Shown: positions 1-12,430, counted from the first letter of the stretch. The stretch is 64,000 nucleotides of DNA from Echria macrotheca (GCA_030411725.1 MU839834.1:372001-436000), one strand, 5' to 3'. Program-made: numbers and translations. The notes: generated by a model not told the origin, from the letters alone.

Positions 1-3000
1 GCGCAGATCATCAACGTGCCCGAGAACGTCAAGCGGGTGCTAGACGAGCGCTGGAAGTTCATTTTGGTGGAGCAGGGCCGGGGCAAGGAGCTGACCAGTG
101 CCGTCAAGACGTGCAAGCGATGCAGCGGCTACTGCGCCAGGTAAGTTTCTGTGCATCCCCCACCCGCATTCGACCGCATTTCGTTCTGCGATTTCATTTG
201 CCCGCCGAGTGGGGCTGCCGCTGACACATCGAGCAGCAACGATTCGGTCGACTGTGCCGTGTGTCAACACACGTACCACATGAACTGCGTCAAGCCACCT
301 CTGCTCAAAAAGCCATCGCGTGGCTTTGCATGGTCCTGCGCCGCATGCAGCCGCGCACAGGAGAGGAAGCTCGAGGCCCGCAACACGCCCAACGTGCTGG
401 ACCCGAACCACGACGGCGACGACGAAGAGCTTCTCGACGACGAGGACGACGACCAGGGCGGCGGTGGCGGTGCCCATGGCGTCGACACGGGGCGCACCAG
501 CCGCACCAGCCCCGCCGACGAGGACCACCACCAGCCGGCGACAGCTGAGCAGATCTACCACGCCGGTCTGTGGCCCTATCGCTATCTGGGCATCCACTGC
601 AAGGTCGAGGATGCGCTGGACTACGACGACCGCATCTTCCCCCGCGCCAGTACCCGTCTAGGTCCTCGCCACCAGGCCGTCGTGCTGCCGTGGCCTGGCC
701 GTCCGGTCGAGTACGTGAAGCCGCTCGAGTTCAAGAAGTCAAACCGCAAGGATGGCAAGCTCAGCAAGGAGATGCAGGCCGCCGTCGAGGCCGAGCGGGC
801 CAAGAAGGAGAAGCGGCCCAAGTGGGTGCAGGATGCGCCGCCCGGATGGGTGCAGCGCGGCGGGGACGACACGGTCACGCTGTTGTACAAACCCCCCGAG
901 GATTGCGGCGTGCAGATGTCGGGCGAGGCGATTGACGAGTACATGGACACGGCGAGGTCCATGGCTGTGAGCCTCGGCCTCCCTGCGCGTTCGACCAACC
1001 TTCAGGATGTCGCCCGCGACACGCTCTTCCGCAACCTGTTTGACCCGCAAAAGTCGCTCAAAGAGCTTGAGAAGCTTCCCAAATCAGACTTCGGGGAGCC
1101 TGAGCTCACAGCCGCTGAACAGAAGAAGTTTGAAGAGGGCGTCGCCAAATTTGGCTCTGAGCTCCACAGCGTCATGAAGCATGTGAAGACGCTCTCACCC
1201 GCCACCGTGACACGATATTACTACACCTGGAAGAAGACCGATCGGGGGAAACAAATCTGGGGCAACTATTCGGGGCGGAAAGGAAAGAAGGACGCCAGGA
1301 AGGCCGAGGCTGCGGCCAACAAACTGGCGGATGACGTCGCCGACGATCACGACGACTCGGCCTTCGATACCGAAAAGGCGCGGGAGAAGAAGAAGGGTTT
1401 CATCTGCAAGTTCTGCACGACCAAGACCTCGCGTCAGTGGCGCCGAGCGCCCAACGCCTCGGCTACACTGGTCACGGAAAATGGCGGCCGAAATTCAGTC
1501 AAGGACAAGAACGGACAGTATATCCAGGCGCTATGTAGGAGGTGCGCCGAGCTATGGCGACGTTACGCCATCCAGTGGGAGGATGTGGATGAGGTTGCCA
1601 AGAAGGTTGCGCTGAACGGAGGCCGTGGATGGAGGCGAAAAGTCGATGAAGAACTGCACAAGGAACTTTTGGCGGCTGACGAAATGATGAACAACACCCG
1701 CTTCTCCACGCCTGATCATGGCGTTTCTGCGAGCCCCGCAGCATCGTCGCAGCTGCAGCAGGCCGGACAGGAGCCACCTCGCAAGAAACTCAAGGGCTTT
1801 GTCGAGCGTGACCCGGATCAGACAGCCTCGGAGTCTGGCAGCGTATCCGGAGCCGTCGCCTCGAAGAAGAAGGAGAGGATTGCGGAAAAGGCCGCCGCAC
1901 CCCCAGCAGTGCCCGAGATCCCGAAGCCACGCACATTGCCATGCGCTGTTTGCTACGAGATGGAGCCACTTGGCGACCAACATCTTTCGTGTAAGGAATG
2001 CCGGCTCACCGTGCATCGGAACTGTTATGGCGTTATCGACAATCGCGCTCCAGGCAAGTGGACATGCGATATGTGTCTGAATGACAAGAGTCCTCAAGTA
2101 TCGATTGTAAGCAGCACAAATGCCGAACCCGGCCGAACCCAGAATCGCTAACACGTGTCCCAGAATTACAAATGCGTTCTCTGTCCCATAGAGCATACGG
2201 AACATGACTTCGTGGAGCCACCCAAGATCTCCCACAAGAAGAAGACGGAGAAAGACCGCGAGCGCGAGCGTCAGGAGCGCGAGGCAGCACAGAAGGCCGC
2301 CGACTACTATCGCAAGAAGCAGGAGGAGATGAACCGACCTGTCAACCCGCGGGAACCCCTGAAGCGGACTGCCGACAATAACTGGGTGCATGTGACCTGT
2401 GCAGTCTGGACCCCTGAGATTAAGTTCGGCAACGCGAAAGCACTAGGTCCTAGTGAGGGCATCCCTCTGCTTCCTAGAGCCCGGTACGCCGAGGTTTGCA
2501 AAGTCTGCAAGAGAGATGAAGGCGCTTGTGTGAGCTGCCACCAGTGTCGCACGCCGATGCACGTCGAGTGTGCTCACCAGGCCGGCTACGTCCTCGGATT
2601 CGATATTACACCCGTCAAAGGTTCACGGCGCGACCAGTTCAACATTGTATCCATCAATGGTGAGAGCGGCGTCATGTCAGCTGCCATATGGTGCAAAGAA
2701 CATGTGCCAAAGACTACGGTGCACCGTATGCATGACATTGTCGACGACAGCGGCATGAACGCTCTCCAGCTCTACGTTCAGAATTTCAAGCAGGCCGATT
2801 TGGCTTTGACCGGATGCGCGAGAAAAGCAAACCAAATAACTGTCGCATCCAAGATGTCAACTCCTACCTCCCCGCCGACAGGTAACCGCCGATTCTCTAC
2901 TACCACCGTGGTCAATGGTGACCGGGATCCCTCACCTGCGCTCACTCCTGGCCGCAAGATATGCTTAACCTGCAGTTCCGATACGAGCCCCAAGTGGTAC

Positions 3001-4080
3001 GCGATCGACCAAACCCAAGAGCGCGAGCTTACAAATGGATATTATGGGAAGCTTGGCTCCGAGGCCCAGCGGTTTGTCGAGCAGCGGAGCTTCCAATGCC
3101 ATCAGTGCAAGAAGTTAAATGTGAAGCATCCACTTCACCTGCCGTCCCCGGCCCAGGCAACTCCTCCGGCGGAACCCCCGAGGCAAGTGGTGCAACCGAC
3201 AGCAGCGGCTGTCCCAGATCGACCCGTGGGCCCTGCGGACCCGAGACATGCCGGCAGAGCCCCGGCGGTGTACTGGGCCCCCGGAGTGCCGGCTACAGCT
3301 CCGCCGCCGCCCCCGGCCGCACAACCTCTACCTCTCCAGGCTCCCATCGGGGGCCCTATTGCCGCGCCGATTATTCCCCCTACAGCCCAGGGACCGCCCG
3401 TGGCGCCGCCACCACTCCCGCCAACGATTGCGCCGCGCAGTCAAGCCCTTCCGCAATTCGGGCCAGCCAACCGAGGCCCCTATAATGACTGGCACCGGCC
3501 GCCCTCGGTTCACGGTCCTCCTGCCACGCATGGGCCTCGCGAGATGAACGGTGGGCCATCACCACCTCCGACAAGCGGTATGCCCCCGCTCGCGCCCCCG
3601 AACCACCTACGACCTCCGCCGCTTGCCAATATGGCTGGCGGACACGTCCCGCCGCCCCCACCGGCTCAAAACGGCCACATGACGCAGCCACCGTATGTCA
3701 ACGGCATGCCTCCATCCCCTCGGCGGGTGAGCGGACCCACGCCGGCACCAAACGGGGCTCCGTATATGCCGTCGCACCATCATCACAGCCACGGCCCACC
3801 GGACTTGCGGCCCCCACACCATATTATACCGATGAACCAGATACCGCCAGTGGTGCCTGGGCCGGTTGCGCCCGAGCCACAACCTCATAACTATCGACGA
3901 CATTGGAATCACGCCCCACAGCCCCATTCACATCACCAACCACCGCATCATGCAAGTCCGCCTCCTCTACGGGACAATATGTCTATGGTGAGGGACCATA
4001 GCAACCCGCCGCCGCCACGGGAGAACCGGCCGGCCAGCGGTGCGAGTGCAAGTCCGTCGCTGCGGAACCTTTTGAGCTGA
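1..4080 (+). CDS. snt2: Snt2-like multi-PHD/SANT chromatin protein, 5' partial
   Basis: The gene enters from the left edge. Exons are <1-140, 237-2106 and 2164-4080; introns start GTAAGT and GTAAGC, and the parts sum to 1308 residues plus stop. Order in the visible protein: a PHD finger split by intron 1 (about residues 38-75), a SANT/Myb-like region (331-385), a GATA-like four-cysteine finger starting FICKFCTTK (434-475), a second PHD (611-665), an extended PHD with WVHVTCAVW (670-860), another CxxC...CxxC finger (935-988), and a long Pro/His-rich tail. This order is that of Snt2, a histone-tail reader linked to Rpd3L/Lid2-type deacetylase and demethylase complexes and to Ecm5 in yeast. The BAH domain expected at the N-terminus would lie outside the window. 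Complex membership is inferred from family. The tail is low complexity and probably disordered. Confidence 0.88.
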
Positions 4081-4611
4081 GACGAATATGGATCGCGATG
4101 AGGAAAACGATGCAAAAGCTGTTGACGGACGAGACGATGACGCCGATGGTCACCAGCTGTACGATAATTGTGTATTGAAGCGTGCATTTATTAGAGGTTT
4201 TTTCCTTTCTTCAACAGCCATGGAAACAGCGGTTTCTGTTTGCGAGTTGCGTGTGGTGTCTGGTATAAAAGAAGGGGGCGGCACATACATGGACATGTGT
4301 CAAACGGAGTTCAGGAAACGGCGGGTTCATCCGGGGAAGGCGACGCTAGTTCGTTCCCCGGCGTGGTGGTGTTGATGTCTGTGGGTAGGCTTGTGTTTTT
4401 AGTGTTGTGAGTGCGAAGCGCCTAGGGGACCTTCCCACCGGTCCAGAATAGATACATAAAAGTAGTCGATTGTTTCGCAAATACCCTACCGTATTTGTCT
4501 CTATTATGGCTCCTTGGAGTAGACCCGTTCCGTGACGCCAATGTCCTCGTTCCTGTGGGATTAGCAACCGTCACGACCATGACCAGGGCAGGAGGGGGGT
4601 AAAGGGGCTGG
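4081..4611. other. Convergent 3' intergenic region
   Basis: This lies between the stops of the Snt2-like gene and cytosine deaminase. It should hold both 3' UTRs. I see no ORF with family features, no RNA gene and no repeat. Confidence 0.6.
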
Positions 4612-5163
4612 TTACCACAGCTCGGGCTTCTCCTGTATAAACCTCTCCATAAGCTCGCGACATTCCGCGTCGTCAAGCACGACTACCTCGACACCCCGCC
4701 GACGCAGGTACGACTCGCCGCCTAGGAAGGTCTTGTTCTCGCCGATGACGACGCGGGCGATGCCGTATAGCAGACAGGCGCCGGTACACATGTCGCAGGG
4801 CGAGAGGGTCGTGTACATTGTGCTTCCCTTGTAGGCGGATGCTGGGAGACGGCCCGAGTTTTGGAGGGCTGTTGTTTCGCCCTATAGGTGCTTTTCTGTA
4901 AGGGGGTTGCATCATGTGGATAGGGGGGGGGGAGGAGAATGTAAAATGTTACGTGGTGGATAGGCGAGCCGAATTGCACGCGCATGTTGTGGCCTCGGCC
5001 GAGGAGGGTGCCTTCTTTGGAGAAGAGGGCGGCACCGATCTGAGGAGTCAAGAGGGCGTTTTACTACTATTGTCCGAGTCTGGGGACATACTGGGATTCC
5101 GCCTTCCGAATAGGATGTCTTGGCCTCTTGGAGGGCTATGGCCATGCCTGCTTTATCGTCCAT
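4612..5163 (-). CDS. fcy1: Cytosine deaminase (Fcy1-type)
   Basis: The enzyme hydrolyses cytosine to uracil and ammonia in pyrimidine salvage. Minus-strand exons are 5163-5092, 5039-4953 and 4881-4612, giving 142 residues. Both introns keep phase 0 (52 and 71 nt). Zinc-site residues are H53 and E55 (motif HHGE) and C82/C85 in SPCDMC. The stretch LGRGHNMR before the zinc site and the EVVVLDD segment near the C-terminus match yeast Fcy1 (158 aa). An in-frame ATG at 5232 could add 23 residues; I prefer 5163 because it gives the family's usual N-terminal length. The enzyme also converts 5-fluorocytosine, so its presence predicts drug sensitivity (established for the family). Confidence 0.93.
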
Positions 5164-5544
5164 GGCGGGAATTGGGGAAAACTTCTTTGAGTGAGAAACC
5201 ACTTGAAAATTTTGAACCACAGTATCCTGCAACAGTCTTTTTATTCTCAGACTCTAAAACTTTCAACAAACTGGCATTCCACGCCGGCGGTGTTGTCGAT
5301 GAATTGCTGCATGAATCAGCTCGACGTTGATAATGTGGGGGTGGCCCAAGCTCCAACTAGTTGGTCGTCAAGGTCGTCAAACCCCCGAGCTTTAAACCCG
5401 AACCACGTGACAGCCAAGCGAACCGTCCAATTCTGACCTCGAGGAGCCACCGGAACCGAGATCCACCGCGTTCGAAAGCTGAAGCTTGCTGCACAAGCTC
5501 TCCTTCTCCACCATCCACACCAAACCCAACGGAGAACGGACATC

Positions 5545-6564
5545 ATGGCGCAACGCAATCCCTTCCAGGACTACGTCAACCGCATGCAGCAGGTTGCCCG
5601 GAGCACAGGCGGTCGCGGCCCGCCGAACCCACGGGGCCTGTTCGGAGGCTTCGCCGGCCTGCTGCTGCTCGGCGGCGGCGTGCTCGTCTTCCAGAATGCC
5701 CTCTTCAACGTCGACGGTGGTCACAGGGCGATCAAGTACCGGAGATTGAGCGGTGTGAGCAAGGAGATTTACGGTGAAGGTATGGCCGGCGGACCCGGAG
5801 GAGACCCAAGATTTTGGCTGACTGTGGATAGGAACACATTTCGTCCTGCCCTGGCTCGAGACGCCCATCACCTACGATGTCCGCGCGAAGCCACGGCTGG
5901 TTTCGTCGCTCACCGGCACAAAAGATTTGCAGATGGTCAACATCACCTGCCGTGTGCTCTCGAGGCCCGAGGTCAACGCGCTGCCGCAGATCTACCGCAC
6001 ACTCGGCACCGACTACGACGAGCGCGTGCTCCCGTCGATTGTGAATGAAGTGCTCAAGAGCGTGGTGGCGCAGTTCAATGCCAGCCAGCTGATTACGCAG
6101 CGAGAGATGGTGGCCAAGCTGGTCCGCGATAATCTGTCAAAACGTGCGGCTCGGTTCAATATTCTGCTGGATGATGTGTCCCTGACGGTGGGTGCCAATG
6201 TGTCTCCTACAACATGGATTGCGGCTAACTGAATATATAGCATCTCGCTTTCTCGCCCGAGTTCACGGCCGCCGTGGAGGCGAAGCAGGTCGCGCAGCAG
6301 GAGGCCCAGCGGGCCGCTTTCGTCGTCGACAAGGCCCGGCAGGAGAAGCAGGCCATGGTGGTCAAGGCGCAGGGTGAGGCTCGTTCCGCCGAGCTGATTG
6401 GCGAGGCCATCAAGAAGAGCAAGTCGTACGTGGAGCTGAAGAAGCTGGAGAATGCACGGGCTATCGCGCAGACGCTGCAGGAGGCCGGTGGCAAGAACAG
6501 ACTCTTGCTGGACGCCGAGGGTCTGGGCCTCAACGTGTTTGAGGATCGGGAGCAGAAGAAGTAG
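5545..6564 (+). CDS. phb2: Prohibitin-2
   Basis: This is a subunit of the inner-mitochondrial-membrane prohibitin ring, which supports cristae and regulates m-AAA protease activity. Exons 5545-5779, 5832-6187 and 6241-6564 give 304 residues, the usual Phb2 length. A Gly/Leu-rich membrane anchor lies at about residues 31-52 (GLFGGFAGLLLLGGGV). The SPFH/PHB domain follows, with the EGTHFVLPW and YDVRAKPR motifs formed only after intron 1 is removed. A C-terminal coiled coil is rich in EAKQVAQQEAQ-type heptads. Introns are 52 and 53 nt. Phb2 rather than Phb1 is favoured by the extended N-terminus before the anchor and the FNVDGGHRAI segment. Confidence 0.95.
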
Positions 6565-7298
6565 GGAGTCTAAAAGGGCAAGTCTGAGGGTGAGAAAGAC
6601 TGAGGATGAAATCTCCACTGTATGTTTAGGACTGAGGCTTGGCGGCCAGTGTACAATTACTATTGGGGCGTTGAGCTGGCGACAAGGGGGTTAGACGCTG
6701 CTCTAGTGAGCTTATTAAAATGTTAGTATTCAAAAAGGTGACATCTCCCGTACTCCCGAGAAAGTCTTTGTCTATTTCTAAGCTGTTGGACGTGCTGCCT
6801 GCCCCACACGGTTTGTCGCGATCGAGCTGCTGCCATCAACCCCACTACCCCGCCTCCACCCGTCACTGAAGTGAATCCCAGACTGCTGCTGCGCCCTTCT
6901 TTCTGCCTTGGCCTGTCTACCTATTGAGGTACCTACGTGCCTGTTTTTCTCTTTTTGCGAAATAATCCGCGACTACTACTACTACTACATTACATCCTGC
7001 GAAACTTGTCCGCCTGACTCACGCACACATAGTGTACCCTTCGAGCTCCCCCCGCCGCCGCCGACGAAGTGACGACGAACCGCTGAATCGCAACTTGCTA
7101 TTCTTGACAAGCCCCTCCTCGAACTACCTAGCTTCGCGCGCCGTCGAGCCCCAGTCCCTCCCTCCATACCTTTCACTATCGAGCTACCTACCTTCCCCGA
7201 GGAAGCTCTGAATATTGTGTGTGTGTTCTCGTGTCTATACACACCGGTTAAGGAAAGGAAGAGAGAGAGAGAGAGAAAGAGAGGAAATATAGCCCGCC
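6565..7298. other. Spacer and 5' region of rub1
   Basis: This holds the phb2 3' UTR and the rub1 promoter/leader. A short (CTA)n run lies near 6973-6990. A purine (GA)n tract at about 7258-7285 sits just before the rub1 ATG, so it is probably in the 5' UTR. I see no other gene. Confidence 0.55.
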
Positions 7299-7859
7299 AT
7301 GCAGCTCAAGTTCGTAGCACTCCCCCTCCCCCCTTCCCTTCCTTCTTTTTCTCCCCCTCTGGTTCTTCTCGTGGGATCGATCGCGGCAGTCAGTTTCCAT
7401 CATATATATATACACTCGTCCCCCAGCAAAGAAAGAAGGGTGTGTTGCCAATATGCTAATATTTACATTACACACACACAGGATCCGCACCCTCACGGGC
7501 AGAGAAATCGAGCTCGACGTCGAGCCGACAGACAAGGTATTCCCCTCCCCTCCCCCCGTCCTCATCCCTCCCTCCTTACTAACATTTTTTTTCCCTGGAA
7601 TATAGGTTGCTCAGATTAAAGAAAAGGTGGAGGAGAAGGAGGGTATCCCACCCGCCCAGCAGCGGTTGATCTACGGCGGGAAGCAAATGTGAGTTTTTGT
7701 TGTGATTAGAGGGGAGGGAAAGGGGGACGGGGAGAGTGGTTTGATTGAACTAATGAATGAAATAAATATAGGGTCGACGACAAGACTGCGGCGGATTACC
7801 AGCTCGAGGGCGGATGTACGCTGCATCTTGTGCTTGCTCTGCGTGGAGGGCGATATTAA
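7299..7859 (+). CDS. rub1: NEDD8/Rub1 ubiquitin-like modifier
   Basis: This modifier is conjugated to cullins to activate SCF-type ligases. Exons 7299-7309, 7482-7536, 7606-7688 and 7772-7859 sum to 237 nt, giving 78 residues. The first coding exon is only 11 nt and is followed by a 172-nt intron with a TGCTAAT branch-like site near 7454. The protein starts MQLKIRTLTGREIELD and carries EEKEGIPPAQQRLIYGGKQM. It ends LALRGG-RY: the Ala before LRGG marks NEDD8 rather than ubiquitin (which has Arg there). The two residues after GG must be removed before conjugation. Three of the four exons end inside codons, and the frames agree. Confidence 0.96.
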
Positions 7860-9160
7860 AGATGGGGGGATAATATACCAGAGGTTTGGGATGAAGTATG
7901 TTAAAGAGGAAGGGAAGGGAGGGGAAGCAAGATTATGTCCAGCTAGGTTATGGTGGCGAGTATGGGGTCTTGTCTGTCAGTATGCTTCTGTTTTTGAGGG
8001 CCGGAAGAAGAAGAGATACTCGGCTGGTTGTTGACTGCCTAGGTGGGAATGCTAGGTAACGGAACCGGAATAGGTTTTCTGCTTTGATAGTGATGTCCGT
8101 TGTGGCGTTGACTGTGTATGCTTTGCTAGATGTGGGTTGGATGGGCGGGTGGGAATTTGACGGTGGGCGATCTATCTAGGTCTCTTTGCCCGTGTTCTTC
8201 TCGGTGTATTTTACGCCGGGAGAGGGGTACGGGATAGGGGATGGGGATATTATCACGCAGTGTTGGGTTGTTCTTATCCTGCTGTTCCGTCCTGAAAGAA
8301 CCTACCTAGCCCTACCGTGATGACGATACTCTTCAGGATTGATGACCTTTCCCGGCTACAGATAGACCTATGCACGGAGTAGATGTCCCAAATCGCAGCA
8401 GCGAATATATAGACTATATGACTGATGTGGTGTGCCTTACCTTGGTTACTGCTGTTAGAATACACACCCGTAGAACTATTGCCATGTTGTATTGCCATTC
8501 TCGATCATCATGGTCCATGGATTGATTCCCTGTGCTGGACTACGGACGGATCGTAATAGATAGACCTTTACGAAACTTAGAACCAACCCGTACACATCCT
8601 ATAGTGATCAAACCCGAGCAGAAATCGAAGAGGTCATTGATCATGCTATCTTTCACTCTCCCGTCCCCACCAACACCAGCCGGTGGCCAGGGAGATTCAT
8701 ATGACACGGATCTGTAAACGTTCACCGATTGCAATGATAAAACTCGTGAGGACCGGAATGTCATTCTATTCCCGCCGTTTGAACCGTTCCCAACGATTGA
8801 TATGTACAAACACCATGCCTGATGACCATCCACAGGTCTCAAAAGACGCCGAACCTGTCCAGACCCAATATCACCCTAAAAGCAACGATCAGCCAGACCA
8901 AGCTGATATCCTGCGCCTCGAATCGTTCCCCAATTCTCTAATATCAGACCATTCCCTAGTATCAACCCATATCGCTGGAAATCCACCGCTGTATATAACG
9001 CCTGATGTCCCTTTCCTTGATCCGAGAAAACATATGCACCGTTGAAAAACATCCATCCATCCCCCAAAACGCCATCCATGCCGCTGTCATTCCATCTCGT
9101 CATCCATTATCTTGACCCCCTCATCGAGACCCCCTCTCATGTCGTGGCTGCCGGAGCAGT
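7860..9160. other. Convergent 3' intergenic region
   Basis: This 1.3-kb stretch lies between the stops of rub1 and elongin A. The short ORFs here show no family features. I see no RNA gene. Confidence 0.5.
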
Positions 9161-10495
9161 TTAGTGTCGGACCTTCTTGGTCGACCGCATGAAAATGTCG
9201 ACCGGCGCCTTGCGTTTCTTGCAGGCAAGCGGTGATGGTGAAGTGCTCGTGACGATTTTTTCGGCCAGCGCGAGTGAAACGGGGACTGCTGGCTTCGAGG
9301 GCGGTGACGGCGCTGCGACCTCAGGCTTCGCCTTTTGGGGGGAGCTTGCGACCCGGGTGACTTTGTTGGAGCCCGGGGTGGCCGACAAGAGACCTCGGCG
9401 GCGCTGGGCTGGTTGCGCCTCGGACGAGTTGTCGGCCTTGGTTGTGTCGGGGCTGGCCGACGACTGGCTACGATCGCGGATCTTGGCTGGTGATGAGACG
9501 GCAGCAGCCTCTAGATCGCCAAAAAGATCCTCAAGAGGCCCGGTGCTTCCGCTCTTTGCGGGCTCGTTCTTGTTGCTTTTAGCGGCCATGGATGCGCGGT
9601 TCTGGGACTTGCGCGGAGGTGAGCTTGCCGGGGCCTCGAGGGGATCGCTGCTGCTACCTTGACCGGCGTCGTCATCGTCGTCGTCATCAAAATCGATAAA
9701 GTTTCTATCGCTGTTGGCGGTCTTGATCCGGAGGAGGCGGGCCTCTCTCTGTTCCCTTTCCCGGTCTTGGGTTGAGGTAGGCCGGGGCACACGGATCTGT
9801 GTCGGGACGATTTCAGGCTGGCTCTCGATTCGCTTGTCTCTCACCATGGTCTCTGGAGCCCTGGTGAGCCGAGTCCGCGGGACCAGTTGGGATTTTGCTG
9901 CGACCTGGCGAACGTGGACTTGTTTGCGAACTTGCGAGGATATCTTGGCCATGGCGGATTTCGGGGGTCGCGGCCTGGGAGCAGCAGCGGAGAAGCTAGG
10001 CTGCCTGGGAGCAGCAGAGTAGAAGCCATGCTGCCTGTGAGGAGCAGCGTATGAGAAGCTAGGCTTTGTTGTTGTTGTGTATTCAGGGATACGCTTGGCC
10101 TCGCTGACAGACAGAATGGGAGCTTTGCTCTGCTCCTTCTTCTTCTCCATTGCACTGAATGACTGCTTGAGTTTCTCGGTAGCAGCAGCGATGGCCTCAT
10201 CATTGGTTGTCTTGTACTTGAGATAGACCTTGTACCAGTGCCTGGGGTTGCTGGGTGCCCATTTGTGCAGTCTCTCAAGGCTCGGGTAGTCATTCCGGAT
10301 GAGGCGCATCCAGTGCTCAGGCGTTTCGTCGTAGAGATCGCCATCAACCTCGAGCTGGCGTAGATGGCTTGCGTGCTTGACGGCTTTCAGCAGTTTTGAA
10401 ACCATGGGTGGAGGAAGGTTCTGCAGACTCGGGACGGAGGTGATGTTTTTCGTTGTGACGTCTATGGCCATCTCAACGAGTGATCTGGGAGCCAT
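9161..10495 (-). CDS. Elongin A (RNA polymerase II elongation factor SIII subunit A)
   Basis: This is a single exon of 444 residues. The N-terminal 110 residues carry the elongin A domain: MAPRSLVEMAIDVTTKNI, then LPPPMVSKLLKAV, LRQLE, and W-RLIRNDYP / HKWAPSNPRHWYKVYLKYK. In animals this protein stimulates Pol II elongation with elongins B and C and can act as a substrate receptor of a cullin ligase; the LPPPMVSKLL segment is the BC-box-like helix. The remaining two thirds is Ser/Pro/Lys-rich and probably disordered, with an acidic run (DFDDDDDDD). The frame stays open upstream to 10702, but the start at 10495 places the conserved domain at the N-terminus as in homologues. Function in this fungus is inferred. 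Confidence 0.85.
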   Translation of the reverse strand: MAPRSLVEMAIDVTTKNITSVPSLQNLPPPMVSKLLKAVKHASHLRQLEVDGDLYDETPEHWMRLIRNDYPSLERLHKWAPSNPRHWYKVYLKYKTTNDEAIAAATEKLKQSFSAMEKKKEQSKAPILSVSEAKRIPEYTTTTKPSFSYAAPHRQHGFYSAAPRQPSFSAAAPRPRPPKSAMAKISSQVRKQVHVRQVAAKSQLVPRTRLTRAPETMVRDKRIESQPEIVPTQIRVPRPTSTQDREREQREARLLRIKTANSDRNFIDFDDDDDDDAGQGSSSDPLEAPASSPPRKSQNRASMAAKSNKNEPAKSGSTGPLEDLFGDLEAAAVSSPAKIRDRSQSSASPDTTKADNSSEAQPAQRRRGLLSATPGSNKVTRVASSPQKAKPEVAAPSPPSKPAVPVSLALAEKIVTSTSPSPLACKKRKAPVDIFMRSTKKVRH

Positions 10496-11134
10496 GAAGA
10501 GGGAATGAGGAGCGAGGGATGGTCCCAACCGGTGATTGGCGGGAAGCAGATATATGTTGTTGTGGATGGGTTCTGTCGCCAGTTGCCGAAGCTGAGAAAA
10601 AGGCTCTGTTGTGTGTTGGTGCGACTGCGACAATAGGATGCCGGCGTGAGGTTGAACAATGGGATTCGGCAGTGGAGAGGTGGCAGCGAAGCTCTCAATC
10701 AACGTCGACCTGAGTCGTCCGAGGAAATCGCGGGTTGCTGGTAATAATCCCGGCGCATCTCAATAAAGCGAGAGATCTCTGAAGCGAAGATGTGATAGGT
10801 CGCCCGCTTTATATAGGATTTTGGTGTTCACAAAGAGGAAGAACAGCTGGGCGGACAATGGGCCCTTTTAAAGAAGTCGAGAGTGAAGCGCTAGGCAGTG
10901 CATGTGAAGTGGTTCAGCGGCCCCAGCGCTGCTACAGACAGTGCAGAGAGTCAGAGGCCCACACAAGCCACAGGTAACGCCGTTGGAAAGCCACAGCAGG
11001 GGTTGAATTTACTCTATGGAAATAGTTAGCCAACAGGGGTCATATGCGAAGTCGATCCTCAGCCTCATCTCAACTTTGACCCTTCCCCATCTTCACGTCA
11101 CAACTCCAAATTGCGCGCCTCCCAACTGCCCGTC
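10496..11134. promoter_or_regulatory. Divergent promoter region, elongin A / THO7
   Basis: This 640-bp spacer separates two divergently read genes and should contain both promoters. A TATA-like TTTATATAGG lies at about 10809. No other element is recognised. Confidence 0.45.
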
Positions 11135-12286
11135 ATGGCGTCGTGGGGCTACCTGGAACCCGACGAGGAGAACGAGCTGCACAAGTCGCGGCTTCTCAAT
11201 GTCGAGGAGAAGCCCTTCAAACGCGTCACCAAGCGTCTCAACACACTGCACACCCTCGTCGTTGCAAGATCGCGTCAAGCGCCCACCCCGCCGCCCGAGA
11301 CCAATGGCAGCGCGAACGAGCACGACGAGCAATCTCCCACCGCCTCCGACGACAAGCTGCCCACCGACTTAGCCCAGCTCAAGGAGGACATCACGCTGGA
11401 CTTCGCCGCCTTCGACAGCAGCATTGCCCGTCTGCAGTTTCTGCTCAGCGCCAATGAGCGCGAGCGCGATCGCTTTGCTGCCGAACGGCAACGCATCATC
11501 AACACGTCGGAAACGGTCCGCAACACTACGGCCGAGCTGCGGCTACAGCTGGAGCAGGCGCGCGCGACGCTCGAGCAGCGCAAGAAGTTCGATGAGCTGG
11601 CGGATAAGATCACCAGCAACCCTTCGTTGCGGCCGCGCGCCGAGCAGGCGTCCAACCTGAGAAAGCTCGAGGAGGAGATCACGGAACTCGAGGCCGAGAG
11701 CAAGACGTACGCCTACACCTGGGAGGAGCGGCGCGAGCAGTTCACCAAGATCATGGATGAGAATATGCGTCTGCGGCGCCTCATCCGCGACGAGAAGGAG
11801 GAGATGGAGCGCCGCGAGGGCATGGACGATGAAGGCGAGGGCCAGACGCCTAGACCCGGCCTGGCCAGCGGCAACGCGACACCGAGACCCGAGAACGGCC
11901 TGATTGCGAAGAGCGGAGCAGAGAGCGGCGAGGCTGTCGGCACACCACGACCCCTCTCCACGGCCGGCGGAAGGACCCCGGTACGGGAAAGCCCTGCGCC
12001 TGGCCAGGACAGCCAGTCCTTCCTCAAGCCACAACCTAGCGGTGCCGGCAGCTTCTCACAGGTTGGCAGCAGGGAACCCTCAGTAGACCATGGAGAGAGG
12101 AACGACGGCGAGGGAGGAGGCGAGGGTGCGGAGGATGATGTCGAGATGGGTGAGACCAAGGAGGAAGACGAAGGGGTTGTGGAAGAGGAGGAAGACGCGG
12201 ACAGCCCGTTGTCTGATCTACCTGATGAGCCCCCGATGATTCTTATTGATGGCCGGGATGCGGATGACACGATGGACACTACATGA
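11135..12286 (+). CDS. THO complex subunit 7
   Basis: This is a single exon of 383 residues from MASWGYLEPDEENELHKSRL. The N-terminal third (LLNVEEKPFKRVTKRLNTLH) and the following long coiled coil (about residues 75-230: ITLDFAAFDSSIARLQF, then Glu/Arg-rich heptads) are the Tho7/Mft1 domain. THO couples transcription elongation to mRNP packaging and nuclear export and limits R-loops. The C-terminal 150 residues are low complexity (TPRP repeats, then a Glu/Asp-rich end). The frame has an earlier ATG at 11111, but the start at 11135 matches the family N-terminus. Confidence 0.85.
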   Translation: MASWGYLEPDEENELHKSRLLNVEEKPFKRVTKRLNTLHTLVVARSRQAPTPPPETNGSANEHDEQSPTASDDKLPTDLAQLKEDITLDFAAFDSSIARLQFLLSANERERDRFAAERQRIINTSETVRNTTAELRLQLEQARATLEQRKKFDELADKITSNPSLRPRAEQASNLRKLEEEITELEAESKTYAYTWEERREQFTKIMDENMRLRRLIRDEKEEMERREGMDDEGEGQTPRPGLASGNATPRPENGLIAKSGAESGEAVGTPRPLSTAGGRTPVRESPAPGQDSQSFLKPQPSGAGSFSQVGSREPSVDHGERNDGEGGGEGAEDDVEMGETKEEDEGVVEEEEDADSPLSDLPDEPPMILIDGRDADDTMDTT

Positions 12287-12430
12287 GGAGTTACATAGAG
12301 AGCCATAATTCCCTCCCTGTTGTAGGGGGCATAGCGAAGGTTGTGTCTTCCATATAATCATAATTTGCGTGCTAAACAATAATCAAGCCTTGGCTATTCA
12401 CTCACCACCCCGCACACCCTCTGCCCATTC

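Noticed and set aside
1552..2391. 279-codon minus-strand ORF
   Set aside because: It lies wholly antisense to the Snt2-like exons, whose PHD motifs explain the constraint here.
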